This document shows positions 43,501 through 53,206 of a stretch of DNA of 64,000 nt, one piece after another. Source of the stretch: Siansivirga zeaxanthinifaciens CC-SAMT-1. GTDB taxonomy: Bacteria; Bacteroidota; Bacteroidia; Flavobacteriales; Flavobacteriaceae. The stretch lies in NCBI RefSeq assembly GCF_000941055.1, contig NZ_CP007202.1:3165001-3229000 (forward strand), read 5' to 3'. The position numbers were made by a program, and so were the translations under genes. The notes under the pieces are model-generated. The model ran no database searches, was not told where the DNA came from, and saw only the letters and a program-made list of their open reading frames with translations. Each line of letters opens with the position of its first letter. Position 1 is the stretch's first letter.

Positions 43501-45432
43501 CAAACAATATATGTTAGAGTTGAAAATGTAACGGATGCCAATTGTTTTAGCACCAGTTCATTTACCATACAAGTGGCATCAAACCCTATATATGCGCCGT
43601 TAACATCGTATTTAGTTTGTGATGATGCAAGCAACGACGAAAAATATGTTTTCGATTTAAACGAAAAAATAACGCAACTAAAAAGCGGTAGCCCAGATCC
43701 CGATAATTTAAATGTGAGTTTCCATATTTCAGATATTGATGCGCTTTCTGGTAACGCGCCACTTAGCCTAAATTATACCAATGCCACAAATCCTCAAACT
43801 ATCTACGCTCGAATGGTGAATGCAAACTCGCAATGTTTTGTTGTAGAATCGTTAGATATTAATATTATTGAGGCTCCAAAAGTAACCCAAGCAAATATAT
43901 TTAGAGTATGTGATGTTAATAATGACGGACAAGTAATCTTTAATTTAGATGATGCAGACTACGACATTTTAGATCGAGATAAAACCAATTTAGTTGTTCA
44001 TTATTTCGAAAATCTTAGTGACATCGATGATGCCAATCCACTAAATAATAGTGCAGCAATTGTAAATCCGAATAATTATACCAATACCAGCAACCCTCAA
44101 ACGGTATATATTAAAGTGACCAATACCCTATCAAGATGTTACAGCGTAGTTCCTTTAGACCTTATTGTAGATTTACCACCTGTTCTTAATAATATAGGAA
44201 CCCTACAAATTTGCGATAATGTTACAAACACCTACGATTTATCGCAAATAGACAATTTAATAGTGAATAATCCTGGCGATAAAATTATTAGTTATCATAA
44301 CAACCAAAATGATGCGAATAATAGTATCTCTCCTGTAGGTCCTATATTTAATTACACATCGAGCTATCACATTATTTTTATAAGAGTTGAAAATATTTCA
44401 AATGGTTGTAGTCAGGTGGGCTCATTTAATTTGCAAATAAACCAGAACCCTGTTGCAAACACGCCGCCAGACTTAACATATTGCGATGATAATTTTGATG
44501 GCTTTTATGAATTTAATTTAGATGAAAATAAATCTGCAATACTGGGATCTCAAAATGCTACAAATCTATCGGTTTACTATTATAACAATGATATTTTAAA
44601 TGCTGAAGAAGACAGAAACCGTTTGCCCGTTTTACATACAGCAACCAATGGAGAAATTATTTATGCAAGGGTTGAAAACACCTTAACAGGGTGTTACGAT
44701 ATAACGCAATTTACCACATATATTAATCCTTTACCAATAGTTAATATTAATGATATTATTCCGCTTTGTTTAGACAATCTACCCTTATTAGTAAGCGCTG
44801 ATACTGGAAACCCAGGCGATACTTATCTCTGGGACACAGGTGCTACAACCCCCGATGTTTTATTCGATATTCAAGACATAGGAATGCACTTTGTAACCGT
44901 AACAACGCCCAATAATTGCTCGGTTACAAAAAATTTCAGCCTTATAGAATCTGAAGAAGCCACTATAAATTTCACTACAAAAGTAGATTTTGCAGATCCA
45001 AATAGTATTACTGTAGATGTTAGCGGTATTGGTAATTATGTGTATATTCTAGATAATGGAGAACCACAAACCTCGAACGTTTTTAATAATGTAACTTTAG
45101 GGCGACACCTGGTAACCATAAGAGATTTAAATGGTTGTCAAGATGTTAGCAAAGAAGTAGTTGTAATCGATGTTCCTAAATTTTTCACCCCAAACAGCGA
45201 TGGGTATTTTGACAACTGGCATATTATAGGCATTGAGGAAATTCCTGGTACTTTAGTTTATATTTTTGACAGATATGGCAAACTACTTAAAACTTTACCA
45301 GATAATTCGATTGGTTGGAATGGCACTTTTAACGGTCAAAATATGCCTGCAGATGATTATTGGTTTGTAGCTAAAGTAATTCAAGATGGTAACGCTTTTG
45401 AAATAAAAGGGCATTTTGCATTAAAACGTTAA
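40546..45432 (+). CDS. Giant T9SS type B surface protein with choice-of-anchor L head and eleven repeat modules
   Basis: 1628 residues, GTG start, signal peptide ending SIFS. Residues about 35-262 are a choice-of-anchor L domain (HLIDGCVEVSNITSS, ILASEEYTGTNPCQYSDGFAFLI). An Ig-like unit follows (270-345). From about 355 to 1405 I count eleven tandem modules of 80-100 residues, each with the frame CD..G...FDL, VTYY...DA, NP, TIYVRVEN, GC, F.L.V.P. Another Ig-like unit (1406 on) and a type B sorting domain (VPKFFTPNSDGYFDNW at about 1542) end the protein. Modules differ enough that DNA repeats are not obvious. Likely an extended, Ca-dependent or disulfide-stabilised stalk. Confidence 0.9.
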   Translation: MKSNLQSFVILTIFLCSCNSIFSQKITVDSSLGLQELIENHLIDGCVEVSNITSSVNGSVDGLSSFAYFNRGTSNFPFETGIMLSTGNATSGGNIANSNELSEGSSNWGTDPDLNAVLGISNTLNATSIEFDFISISNQIQFNYILASEEYTGTNPCQYSDGFAFLIKEEASTGPYENIALIPGTNTPVNTQNIRNEIVAGTCPAVNEQYFDGYNIGDTNYNGRTTVLTATKTIVPYVRYHIKLIIADQSDETFDSAVFIQGNSFKILDLGEDIATCSNVVPLNADIQNSQASYAWFKDDVLINGETNATLNVTETGLYRVEVTVPLSSSTCTEIDEINIVLDTEETINPISPFLICDDVSGDEIEAFDLALKDQEIINNIPASFLNYTFSYHLSEALARSGTDPGVSGVINNTSNPQPIFVRIENTDTGCLGFTSFDLTVNPLPVITQPTTLEICDSDGNPNGQTNIDLTQKNVEITQSQSNLLVSYHYSALDAESGMNPITMPYQNTNPTETLYVRIWDSQTGCVSTTTLDINITNSPLVNFTTQYIDACDSDKNGEAFFDLTSVLSDIIGSTTNVTPTFHETRSDAENGSNPIVNTTNYQFTNGNPEPGSTTVYARIEDNSTGCASVVAVELHTNLLVTGTNNIEAAYCEEENNNGFMDIILSEVELFIANGIPDVVVTFYDSQNDLDNNNNPIDKSQPYQLDVTTPKTLYILIERNGCAEPFEYILRVNPIITFKPINPLPYCDTDQDGIVDVDLQSFDNEITNGNSSFNVTYYQTENDARTNGPMLPPLYSVNQNATVWALIANPANGCRSVNSFDIEIKTPPVATAPATIVACNNTGVLNIRLEDVIDEIVTNRTGLTIDFYSSFADADAAINPLNKNTFDAVTETLYVRVDDGECPNILPFDIIVNTIPVIPNISSFQLCENDNNQKEDFIFADKDADIINGQAGKTVYYFENEMDALNGNTTNAIDKNNPYTNISSPQTIYVRVENVTDANCFSTSSFTIQVASNPIYAPLTSYLVCDDASNDEKYVFDLNEKITQLKSGSPDPDNLNVSFHISDIDALSGNAPLSLNYTNATNPQTIYARMVNANSQCFVVESLDINIIEAPKVTQANIFRVCDVNNDGQVIFNLDDADYDILDRDKTNLVVHYFENLSDIDDANPLNNSAAIVNPNNYTNTSNPQTVYIKVTNTLSRCYSVVPLDLIVDLPPVLNNIGTLQICDNVTNTYDLSQIDNLIVNNPGDKIISYHNNQNDANNSISPVGPIFNYTSSYHIIFIRVENISNGCSQVGSFNLQINQNPVANTPPDLTYCDDNFDGFYEFNLDENKSAILGSQNATNLSVYYYNNDILNAEEDRNRLPVLHTATNGEIIYARVENTLTGCYDITQFTTYINPLPIVNINDIIPLCLDNLPLLVSADTGNPGDTYLWDTGATTPDVLFDIQDIGMHFVTVTTPNNCSVTKNFSLIESEEATINFTTKVDFADPNSITVDVSGIGNYVYILDNGEPQTSNVFNNVTLGRHLVTIRDLNGCQDVSKEVVVIDVPKFFTPNSDGYFDNWHIIGIEEIPGTLVYIFDRYGKLLKTLPDNSIGWNGTFNGQNMPADDYWFVAKVIQDGNAFEIKGHFALKR

Positions 45433-45553
45433 TCAAAATGATAATAAACAAACTATTTTAGCCATTAAATATAACTTTTATTTAATTAAAATATTTAAAT
45501 TTAATAATTTCAATATATTTAAATATTTTAATTAATCGCTAGTCAATTCATTA

Positions 45554-48500
45554 ATGCTTAAACATACTAACTCAAAAAAAATACTAATATTTTTAGTTTT
45601 TTTTACAACTCTTTTAGGATATTCTCAGCTAAGTAAAACACACTTTATTCCACCATTAACAAATGCGGATTCTGGTAGTGCAAATCCACAAGATCAATAC
45701 ATCTATATTTCAACTCCAAGCATAACCAATATAAAATATACTATAAAGCCTGTAGGGCAACCTTTATCCAATAATATTACCGGTATTGTATCTAATGCTA
45801 ATCCAAAAGAAATCTTTTTAGGCTCTGGAAATGGGCAATTATTCATTCCTTCTGCTCAAACAAGCGTTGTTAAAAATGATAGAGGTTATATTATAGAAGC
45901 AGACGGCGCTATTTATGTTTCTGTTAGAATGAATGCAGGCTCACAAGCAGGAGCTCTGGTAAGCAAAGGTTCTGCTGCATTAGGCACTATTTTTAGAGTT
46001 GGAACCTACACGAACGAAAATCCGCAAAGTAATTATTTAAACTTCGTTTCGGTAATGGCTACCGAAGATAATACACAAGTAACTTTTAGTGATTTAGCTA
46101 GCGGTCTCATTATAAAAAACTATTCTGGAACAACACCAATTTCGGCTACATTAAATAAAGGAGAGAGTTATACTATTGCAGTGAATAGCCTTGATGCCAT
46201 AGCAAACAGAGATGGCTTAATTGGTACTTTAGTAGCATCTTCAAAACCTATAGTAGTTAACTGTGGGTCGGCAAATGGTAGTTTTGGAAATGGTGGTGGC
46301 AGAGACTACGGTATAGACCAAATTGTAGGACTCTCTAAAGTAGGGTCGGAATATATTTTTGTTAAAGGCGATGGACAAAATAGTTGGGAAAATGTTTTAA
46401 TTGTAGCCCATTCTAATAACACATCTATAAGTATTAATGGTAACCAAATAACAAACATAAATGCAGGAGAGCATTATGTAATAGAAGGGAGTTTTTACAG
46501 TTCTAACGGCAACATGTACGTGCAGACAAGCCAGCCTGTTTTTGCATATCAAGGTGTGGGTGCTACTACTAGTGAAGCCAATCAAGGTATGTTTTTTGTC
46601 CCACCTTTAAGTTGCGAGGCTCGAGGCAATGTAGATAATATTCCATTTATTCAATCTATAGGAAGCACCGTTTATTCTGGAGGTGTAACTATTGTAACCA
46701 AAGCTGGTGCAACAGTGACTATTAATAATTTACCAATAGCTAATTTTTCAACCATTGGACCACAAACCGTTACAGGAAACACCAATTATATAACTTATAA
46801 AGTTACAGGACTTACCGGTAATATTTCGGTGCAAAGTACAGACGAGTTATATTGTGGCTATTTTAATTTTAATGGTGCTGCAACTTCAGGAAGTTTCTAT
46901 TCTGGATTTCCAATAGCTCCCGAAATTAATTTCGATGCGCAGTTTATTTCTTTAGGAAATTGCATACCAAACATTACACTTTCTGCCGCAAATACTGGAA
47001 GTTTCGATAGTTTCCAGTGGTGGGGCGATTATGGCTTAGGCAATGGTTTCGAAAATTTAAATATTACAACACCCGATTTTAAACCAACTGTTCCAGGTAA
47101 ATATAAACTAATCGGTATTGTTGCCTGTTCGGGTTTAACACTGGAATCTATTGAAATACCCGTTAGTTTTTGTCCAGATGATATTGATAATGATGGTATT
47201 ATAGACAATTTAGATATAGACAACGATAACGACGGCATGCCAAATTGTTTCGAGTCGCGGGGCGATGTAAATATCAATTTAACTAACATATTAACCCCTC
47301 AATTAATTTTTCAAGATAACACCGTTAATAATTCTATAGCGTCTGCTTCGTATTCGCAAAGCAGTTCAGATGGTGTAACACACAGTTTCTCGGGAAATGC
47401 CAGTGGAAACTTTACAAGTATCATAAATCCTTCAATCGACGGGAAAAACGAATACATTTTAAATTTTAATGAAGCCATAAATTTTCAATTTTCAGAAGAT
47501 ACAAGTCAAAGTAATAGCATTACAGACGATGCATATTTTATAGTTAAAATTCTTCCTGTAAATAAAAACATAACCCTTTTAGACCCTGATGATCGATTAT
47601 TAATTGACTCTAATTTTGATGGGGTTTTCGAAACAGGAATAACTTCAATTTCTGGTTCTGAAATTCATTTTAAGTACAATCCCGCATCTCAAGGGACAAC
47701 ACCGTTTAATTTTTATGCCAATCAAGTTTCTAGTGTCACCTTTAATCACATAGCATCAAATAGTAACATAGTCTCTACGTTGCATGGCACCTTAGCGCTA
47801 AATTGTTTTAAAGTAGATAGTGATAACGATGGTATTGAAGATAGTTTAGATTACGACAGCGATAACGATGGCATTCCAGATATACTGGAAAACACCGGTA
47901 AAACCCTGACATTAAGTGGTGTTGATTTAGATAATAATGGCTTAGATGATCAATTCGATTTAAATATTCCTCCTTTCGATAGCGATAACGATGGTGTTTA
48001 CGATTATTTAGACTTAGATAGTGATAACGATGGTATTTATGATATTTTAGAAAGTGGCAGCGGTTTCCCGGATTCAAATTTCGATGGGATTATAGACAAT
48101 GTTATAAGCAATATTGGTGCTAATGGCTGGTATGATTTAGCCGAAACGTTTCCCGATAGTAACATTATTGGTGTTACTGTTTTAAATACCGATGCAGATA
48201 TTTATTTAAACTACTACGATATAGATAGCGATGGCGATGACTGTGACGATGTTATTGAAGCTGGTTTTTCCGATGGAAATAATGATGGTTTCTTAGGTGA
48301 TTCAACAGTAATAGTTAACACATTTGGAGTTGTCACTAATGCTTCAGATGGTTATACAACACCTAATAGTAATTATTTAAAGGCTTCACCCCTTACCATA
48401 GCCTCACAAATGACAGCCACCATAGTGTGTGAGGGAGACAACATAAGCATGCCTTTATCTTCTCCCGATGCAGAAACCATTCAATGGGAAGTATCAGAAG

Positions 48501-50665
48501 ATAATGGAACCACTTGGAGCGTATTAACAAACAATGCTATTTATAGTGGTGTTAACACCTTCGAACTCATTTTTACCAATACGCCCTTATCTTTTAATGG
48601 AAACAAATACAGAGCCTTTATTAATAGAGCCGATAATGCCTGCGGATTATATTCTCAAATAGTAAATGTAAATATACTACCCAAGCCCATTGTTACACCT
48701 TTTGTAGTTTTAGTTCAATGTGATGACGAAGACCCGACAACTTTAGGCTTTAGCGCTTTTAATTTAACCGAAGCTAACCAAAAAATTTCTAACAATATAG
48801 CAAACGAAACCATTAGCTATTACCTAACGGAAACATCTGCAAAATTGGGTGATGAAACCAGCCCAGAATTCATTACAAACCCTACAACATTTACAAACAG
48901 AACCATAAATTCGGATGTTGTTTGGGCTCGTGTTTTGGGGCAAAATGGCTGTGCCGGAGTTTCTGAAATTCAGTTGAATGTATCTACAACAACCATACCC
49001 TCTAATTTCCTGGCAACCTTCAATCAATGTGATGATTTTTTAGATATCAATGGAAATAACAATGCCAATAATAATGATAAAGATGGCATTGCAACATTCG
49101 ATTTTAGTAGTGTTAATGCACAAATTTTAAGTTTTATTCCATCTGGACAAAACCCTTTACCACCTCGTTATTACAGAAATGAAACCGATGCTTTAGCAGA
49201 AATGAATGAAATTTTAGATATTTCAAATTATAGAAATATTGGTTATCCTAACACGCAGTACATTTATGTAAGAATAGATAGTAGCCTTTCAAACGATTGT
49301 TTAGGTTTGGGTGCCTATATTTTGCTAACTGTAGAACCTTTACCCGTATTAAACTCCATAAGTATTAGCAGACAATGCGACGATGATACAGATGGCTTGT
49401 ACCCTTTTGATACTTCAACTATAGAAACCGATTTGCTAGGCAGTCAAAACCCGACAGATTTTAATATTACTTACTGGGATGCTTCGGGTAATGCTTTACC
49501 GAGTCCGCTTCCAAATCCATTTTTAACAGGAAGTCAAACAATAAAAATTATGGTATCTAACAACAGTACTTCTGCTCCTGATGGGCCCTGTTTTGTTGAA
49601 ACTACATTAGATTTTATTGTTGATACACAACCTTTGGCCTTCCCTTTAAATCTATCTCCTGTTTGCGATGGTGACGCTGGCGACATAGACAATGATGGTT
49701 TATATCCTTTCAACACTTCAAATTTTAACAGTACAATTTTAGGTTCGCAAACAGGAATGGAAATTTATTACACCTTTACTAATGAGATGGGTAATACCGT
49801 TAAAAATCAAACATTGCCTAATCCACTAATTTCTGGCAATCAAACTATATTAGCAGAAGTTATTAATCCATTAAACACCAATTGCATAGCTTCAACAACT
49901 ATCGACTTAATTGTAAATAAAATTCCAGATTTCTATATAGAAACACCTCAAATTGTATGTTCTTCAGACCCAACATTTACTATTATTTTAGACCCTATTG
50001 AAGACAATAATTCTGAAATTTATACCTACGAATGGAAATACCAAGATGGTACAATCTTATCAAATGCTTCAACATTAACCGTTTCAACACCCGGCACCTA
50101 CTTCATAACGTTAACTAAAACAGATGGTTCTAACTGTTCTAAAACCAAAGAAATATTTGTAAATGCTTCAGAATTAGCGACCATCACTTTAAATGACCTA
50201 ACCATTAAAGACGCATCAGAGAACAATACCATAACCATAAACGAAAGTAATCTTGGTTTGGGTGATTACGAATATTCGCTAGATGATGAATTTGGAAGTT
50301 ACCAAGACGAACCCTTTTTTGATTTTGTAAAAGCTGGTTTTCATGTTTTGTATGTGCGCGATAAAAAAGGATGCGGAACCAGTAAAATTAAAATATCGGT
50401 TATTGGATATCCTAAATATTTCACTCCAAATGGAGATGGTTATAACGATTATTGGCAAGTTTTAGGTGTAAACTCTCAATTTCAACCCAATAGTAAAATT
50501 TATATTTTCGACAGATACGGAAAACTTTTAAAGCAATTAAGTACCAATTCTCAGGGATGGGATGGCATGTTTAGAGGCAGTTTACTACCAACAGACGATT
50601 ATTGGTTTAAAGTAATTTTAGAAGACGGCAGGGAATTTACAGGACACTTTACCCTAAAACGCTAA
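45554..50665 (+). CDS. Giant T9SS type B surface protein with IgGFc-binding-like head and thrombospondin type 3 repeats
   Basis: 1703 residues. Signal peptide about 1-25. Residues about 60-450 resemble the IgGFc-binding N-terminal domain of bacterial surface proteins (IVVNCGSANGSFG, DYGIDQIVGLSKVGSEYIFVKG, QPVFAYQGVGATTSEANQG). Calcium-type Asp repeats follow at about 539-565 (DIDNDGIIDNLDIDNDNDG) and 755-830 (DSDNDGIEDSLDYDSDNDG and more). Four Cys-Asp modules start at about 1054, then an Ig-like unit (about 1467) and the type B sorting domain (YPKYFTPNGDGYNDYW at about 1617). Shares C-terminal architecture with the two genes upstream. Confidence 0.9.
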   Translation: MLKHTNSKKILIFLVFFTTLLGYSQLSKTHFIPPLTNADSGSANPQDQYIYISTPSITNIKYTIKPVGQPLSNNITGIVSNANPKEIFLGSGNGQLFIPSAQTSVVKNDRGYIIEADGAIYVSVRMNAGSQAGALVSKGSAALGTIFRVGTYTNENPQSNYLNFVSVMATEDNTQVTFSDLASGLIIKNYSGTTPISATLNKGESYTIAVNSLDAIANRDGLIGTLVASSKPIVVNCGSANGSFGNGGGRDYGIDQIVGLSKVGSEYIFVKGDGQNSWENVLIVAHSNNTSISINGNQITNINAGEHYVIEGSFYSSNGNMYVQTSQPVFAYQGVGATTSEANQGMFFVPPLSCEARGNVDNIPFIQSIGSTVYSGGVTIVTKAGATVTINNLPIANFSTIGPQTVTGNTNYITYKVTGLTGNISVQSTDELYCGYFNFNGAATSGSFYSGFPIAPEINFDAQFISLGNCIPNITLSAANTGSFDSFQWWGDYGLGNGFENLNITTPDFKPTVPGKYKLIGIVACSGLTLESIEIPVSFCPDDIDNDGIIDNLDIDNDNDGMPNCFESRGDVNINLTNILTPQLIFQDNTVNNSIASASYSQSSSDGVTHSFSGNASGNFTSIINPSIDGKNEYILNFNEAINFQFSEDTSQSNSITDDAYFIVKILPVNKNITLLDPDDRLLIDSNFDGVFETGITSISGSEIHFKYNPASQGTTPFNFYANQVSSVTFNHIASNSNIVSTLHGTLALNCFKVDSDNDGIEDSLDYDSDNDGIPDILENTGKTLTLSGVDLDNNGLDDQFDLNIPPFDSDNDGVYDYLDLDSDNDGIYDILESGSGFPDSNFDGIIDNVISNIGANGWYDLAETFPDSNIIGVTVLNTDADIYLNYYDIDSDGDDCDDVIEAGFSDGNNDGFLGDSTVIVNTFGVVTNASDGYTTPNSNYLKASPLTIASQMTATIVCEGDNISMPLSSPDAETIQWEVSEDNGTTWSVLTNNAIYSGVNTFELIFTNTPLSFNGNKYRAFINRADNACGLYSQIVNVNILPKPIVTPFVVLVQCDDEDPTTLGFSAFNLTEANQKISNNIANETISYYLTETSAKLGDETSPEFITNPTTFTNRTINSDVVWARVLGQNGCAGVSEIQLNVSTTTIPSNFLATFNQCDDFLDINGNNNANNNDKDGIATFDFSSVNAQILSFIPSGQNPLPPRYYRNETDALAEMNEILDISNYRNIGYPNTQYIYVRIDSSLSNDCLGLGAYILLTVEPLPVLNSISISRQCDDDTDGLYPFDTSTIETDLLGSQNPTDFNITYWDASGNALPSPLPNPFLTGSQTIKIMVSNNSTSAPDGPCFVETTLDFIVDTQPLAFPLNLSPVCDGDAGDIDNDGLYPFNTSNFNSTILGSQTGMEIYYTFTNEMGNTVKNQTLPNPLISGNQTILAEVINPLNTNCIASTTIDLIVNKIPDFYIETPQIVCSSDPTFTIILDPIEDNNSEIYTYEWKYQDGTILSNASTLTVSTPGTYFITLTKTDGSNCSKTKEIFVNASELATITLNDLTIKDASENNTITINESNLGLGDYEYSLDDEFGSYQDEPFFDFVKAGFHVLYVRDKKGCGTSKIKISVIGYPKYFTPNGDGYNDYWQVLGVNSQFQPNSKIYIFDRYGKLLKQLSTNSQGWDGMFRGSLLPTDDYWFKVILEDGREFTGHFTLKR

Positions 50666-50749
50666 CACATTTTTTTTAAGTAATTTTACTTATTAAATTG
50701 CACATACTAAAAGTAAGTTGATGGCTTTTAGTTGAAAAAGAAAGAATAT

Positions 50750-52753
50750 ATGAAATTCAAAATCGTATCTGAATTTAGTCCAACAGGCGACCAGCCCGAA
50801 GCCATAAAACAATTAACCCAGGGCTTAAATTCTGATGAAAAATACCAAACACTATTGGGTGTAACAGGTTCTGGAAAAACCTTTACAGTTGCTAATGTTA
50901 TAGAACAAGTTCAAAAACCAACTTTGGTTTTAGCACATAATAAAACCTTGGCAGCCCAGTTATATTCAGAATTCAAACAATTTTTCCCCGATAATGCCGT
51001 AGAATATTTCGTTTCGTATTACGATTATTATCAACCTGAAGCCTACATTCCTGTTTCGGGTGTTTACATTGAAAAAGATTTATCCATAAACGAAGAAATT
51101 GAAAAAATGCGTTTAAGCGCCACCTCTTCGCTACTTTCTGGAAGACGCGATGTATTAGTGGTAGCCTCTGTTTCCTGTTTATACGGTATTGGAAATCCTG
51201 TTGAATTTCAAAAAAATGTTATTTCACTAGAGCGCGATCAAGAAATATCACGAACCAAATTACTACATCAATTGGTTCAAAGTTTGTATTCCAGAACCGA
51301 GGCCGACTTTAAACATGGTAATTTCAGAATTAAAGGTGATACTTTAGATATTTTTCCAAGTTATGCCGACGATGCCTTTAGAATTCATTTTTTTGGAGAC
51401 GAAATTGAAGATATTGAAGCTTTCAATATTGAAACCAATGAGGTGATAGAAAAATACGAACGTCTTACCATTTACCCTGCGAATATGTTTGTAACCTCGC
51501 CCGATGTTTTGCAAAATGCCATTAAGGAAATTCAAGACGATTTGGTAAAACAACACGATTACTTTGTAGAAATTGGCAAGCATTTAGAAGCCAAACGCCT
51601 AAAAGAACGTACCGAATTCGATTTAGAAATGATTCGGGAATTAGGTTACTGCTCGGGTATCGAAAATTATTCGCGCTACTTAGATGGCAGACAACCAGGA
51701 ACACGTCCCTTTTGTTTATTAGATTATTTTCCAGACGATTATTTAATGGTAGTCGATGAAAGCCATGTTACGATTTCTCAAGTACATGCCATGTATGGTG
51801 GTGACCGCAGCCGTAAAGAAAACTTAGTTGAATATGGTTTTAGGTTACCCGCGGCGATGGATAATCGTCCGTTAAAATTTGAAGAATTTGAAGCCATCCA
51901 AAATCAAGTAATTTATGTTAGTGCCACTCCAGCCGACTATGAATTAAAGAAAACCGATGGTGTTTATGTTGAGCAAATTATTCGTCCGACTGGCTTGTTA
52001 GACCCCATCATTGAGGTTAGACCTAGTTTAAATCAAATAGACGATTTAATTGAAGAAATTCAACTGCGTGTAGAAAAAGACGAACGTACGCTGGTAACAA
52101 CCCTAACTAAACGTATGGCCGAAGAGCTTACTAAGTATTTAGACAGAATTCAAATTCGTTGCCGTTACATACACAGTGATGTTGACACGTTGGAACGCGT
52201 AGAAATTATGCAAGATTTACGCAAAGGTTTATTTGATGTTTTAGTTGGTGTAAATTTACTTCGTGAAGGCTTAGATTTACCTGAAGTGTCGTTAGTAGCG
52301 ATTTTAGATGCCGATAAAGAAGGTTTTTTACGTTCTGCACGTTCTTTAACACAAACTGTTGGAAGAGCCGCTAGAAACCTAAATGGAAAAGCTATTATGT
52401 ATGCCGATAAAATAACCAATAGCATGCAACAAACTATTGATGATACTAACTACCGCCGCGAAAAGCAAATTAATTACAATACCAAACATAATTTAAAACC
52501 CAAAGCTTTAAACAAGAGTTTAGACAATGCACTAACTAAAAATTCGGTAAGTAGCTATAGTTATGAACTGGAAGCACGACGAGCTGCAGAACCAGAAAGT
52601 GCCTATTTAAGTAAACCTGAACTAGAAAATAAAATAAAAGATAAGCGAAAACTTATGGAAGAAGCTGCCAAAGCCCTAGATTTCATTGTTGCAGCCAAAT
52701 TAAGAGACGAAATAAAAGGATACCAGGAAAAACTAGAAAAGCTAAAAGTTTAA
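50750..52753 (+). CDS. uvrB: Excinuclease ABC subunit B
   Basis: Helicase-like damage-verifying subunit of nucleotide excision repair. 667 residues from ATG 50750 (MKFKIVSEFSPTGDQPEAIK); a TTG six codons upstream is not needed. Walker A LLGVTGSGKTFT, beta-hairpin region YYDYYQPEAYIP, DEAD-type VVDESHVT, helicase VI TQTVGRAARN, and the C-terminal UVR/UvrC-binding motif KLMEEAAKALDFIVAAKLRDEI. Full length, normal. Confidence 0.97.
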   Translation: MKFKIVSEFSPTGDQPEAIKQLTQGLNSDEKYQTLLGVTGSGKTFTVANVIEQVQKPTLVLAHNKTLAAQLYSEFKQFFPDNAVEYFVSYYDYYQPEAYIPVSGVYIEKDLSINEEIEKMRLSATSSLLSGRRDVLVVASVSCLYGIGNPVEFQKNVISLERDQEISRTKLLHQLVQSLYSRTEADFKHGNFRIKGDTLDIFPSYADDAFRIHFFGDEIEDIEAFNIETNEVIEKYERLTIYPANMFVTSPDVLQNAIKEIQDDLVKQHDYFVEIGKHLEAKRLKERTEFDLEMIRELGYCSGIENYSRYLDGRQPGTRPFCLLDYFPDDYLMVVDESHVTISQVHAMYGGDRSRKENLVEYGFRLPAAMDNRPLKFEEFEAIQNQVIYVSATPADYELKKTDGVYVEQIIRPTGLLDPIIEVRPSLNQIDDLIEEIQLRVEKDERTLVTTLTKRMAEELTKYLDRIQIRCRYIHSDVDTLERVEIMQDLRKGLFDVLVGVNLLREGLDLPEVSLVAILDADKEGFLRSARSLTQTVGRAARNLNGKAIMYADKITNSMQQTIDDTNYRREKQINYNTKHNLKPKALNKSLDNALTKNSVSSYSYELEARRAAEPESAYLSKPELENKIKDKRKLMEEAAKALDFIVAAKLRDEIKGYQEKLEKLKV

Positions 52754-52767
52754 ACTTTTAGCTTTTC
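52736..52767. terminator. Perfect 16-bp inverted repeat over the uvrB stop
   Basis: GAAAAGCTAAAAGTTT followed directly by its exact reverse complement, spanning the last codons and TAA of uvrB. T-rich arms would let it act as a terminator, possibly for both uvrB and the converging TerB-like gene; the lack of a loop base is handled by a four-base end loop. Confidence 0.6.
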
Positions 52768-52798
52768 ATAGCACAATTAAAAAAATACTTAGCAGATT

Positions 52799-53206
52799 TT
52801 AATTGTATTGCGTTTTAAAAATATCGATAAGAACATCTGGCGGAACAATTTTGTTTGGAAAACTTTCCATTAGATATAGTACTTTATTTATAGATTCGTG
52901 ACTTAAGCCCATTCGTAATCCAAAATTAAAGAGCTTAATAACATTTTTTGAATTGTTATCACTATTGTCATCTATATTCATTAATAAAACCAATCTATGA
53001 AACTGAACAATGCGCTCGCTGTGAGATTTTAAATGTTTATAATTAATAGGATGTTCTATTAAATAGTCGAAATCCTCACGAGATATTTCCAACTGTCTCG
53101 CAACCCCTAATAAAAAATTGTATTCAATATTTTTAAGGTCCTTATCATACTTGGCAAAAGCTATCATTTCCGATAATAGACTTAGCTTTTCAACTCTATT
53201 AATCAT
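52799..53206 (-). CDS. Small helical protein, TerB-like
   Basis: 135 residues, all-helical by composition, beginning INRVEKLSLLSEMIAFAKYDKDLKNIEYNFLLGVARQLEIS, the pattern of TerB/DjlA-type acidic helical domains (D..D..E...L..IA..L.IS). Homologues beside uvrB are sometimes mislabelled as excinuclease subunits; nothing here supports that. Function unknown. Confidence 0.6.
   Translation of the reverse strand: MINRVEKLSLLSEMIAFAKYDKDLKNIEYNFLLGVARQLEISREDFDYLIEHPINYKHLKSHSERIVQFHRLVLLMNIDDNSDNNSKNVIKLFNFGLRMGLSHESINKVLYLMESFPNKIVPPDVLIDIFKTQYN

Noticed and set aside
47808-48077. 89-codon minus-strand frame rich in His, Tyr and Arg
   Set aside because: Antisense shadow of the GAT/AAC-rich calcium repeats in the giant surface protein; composition is explained by the repeat.
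52799-53206. Second excinuclease subunit gene
   Set aside because: No UvrB or UVR motif; the helical pattern fits TerB-like proteins, and proximity to uvrB is the probable source of such labels.
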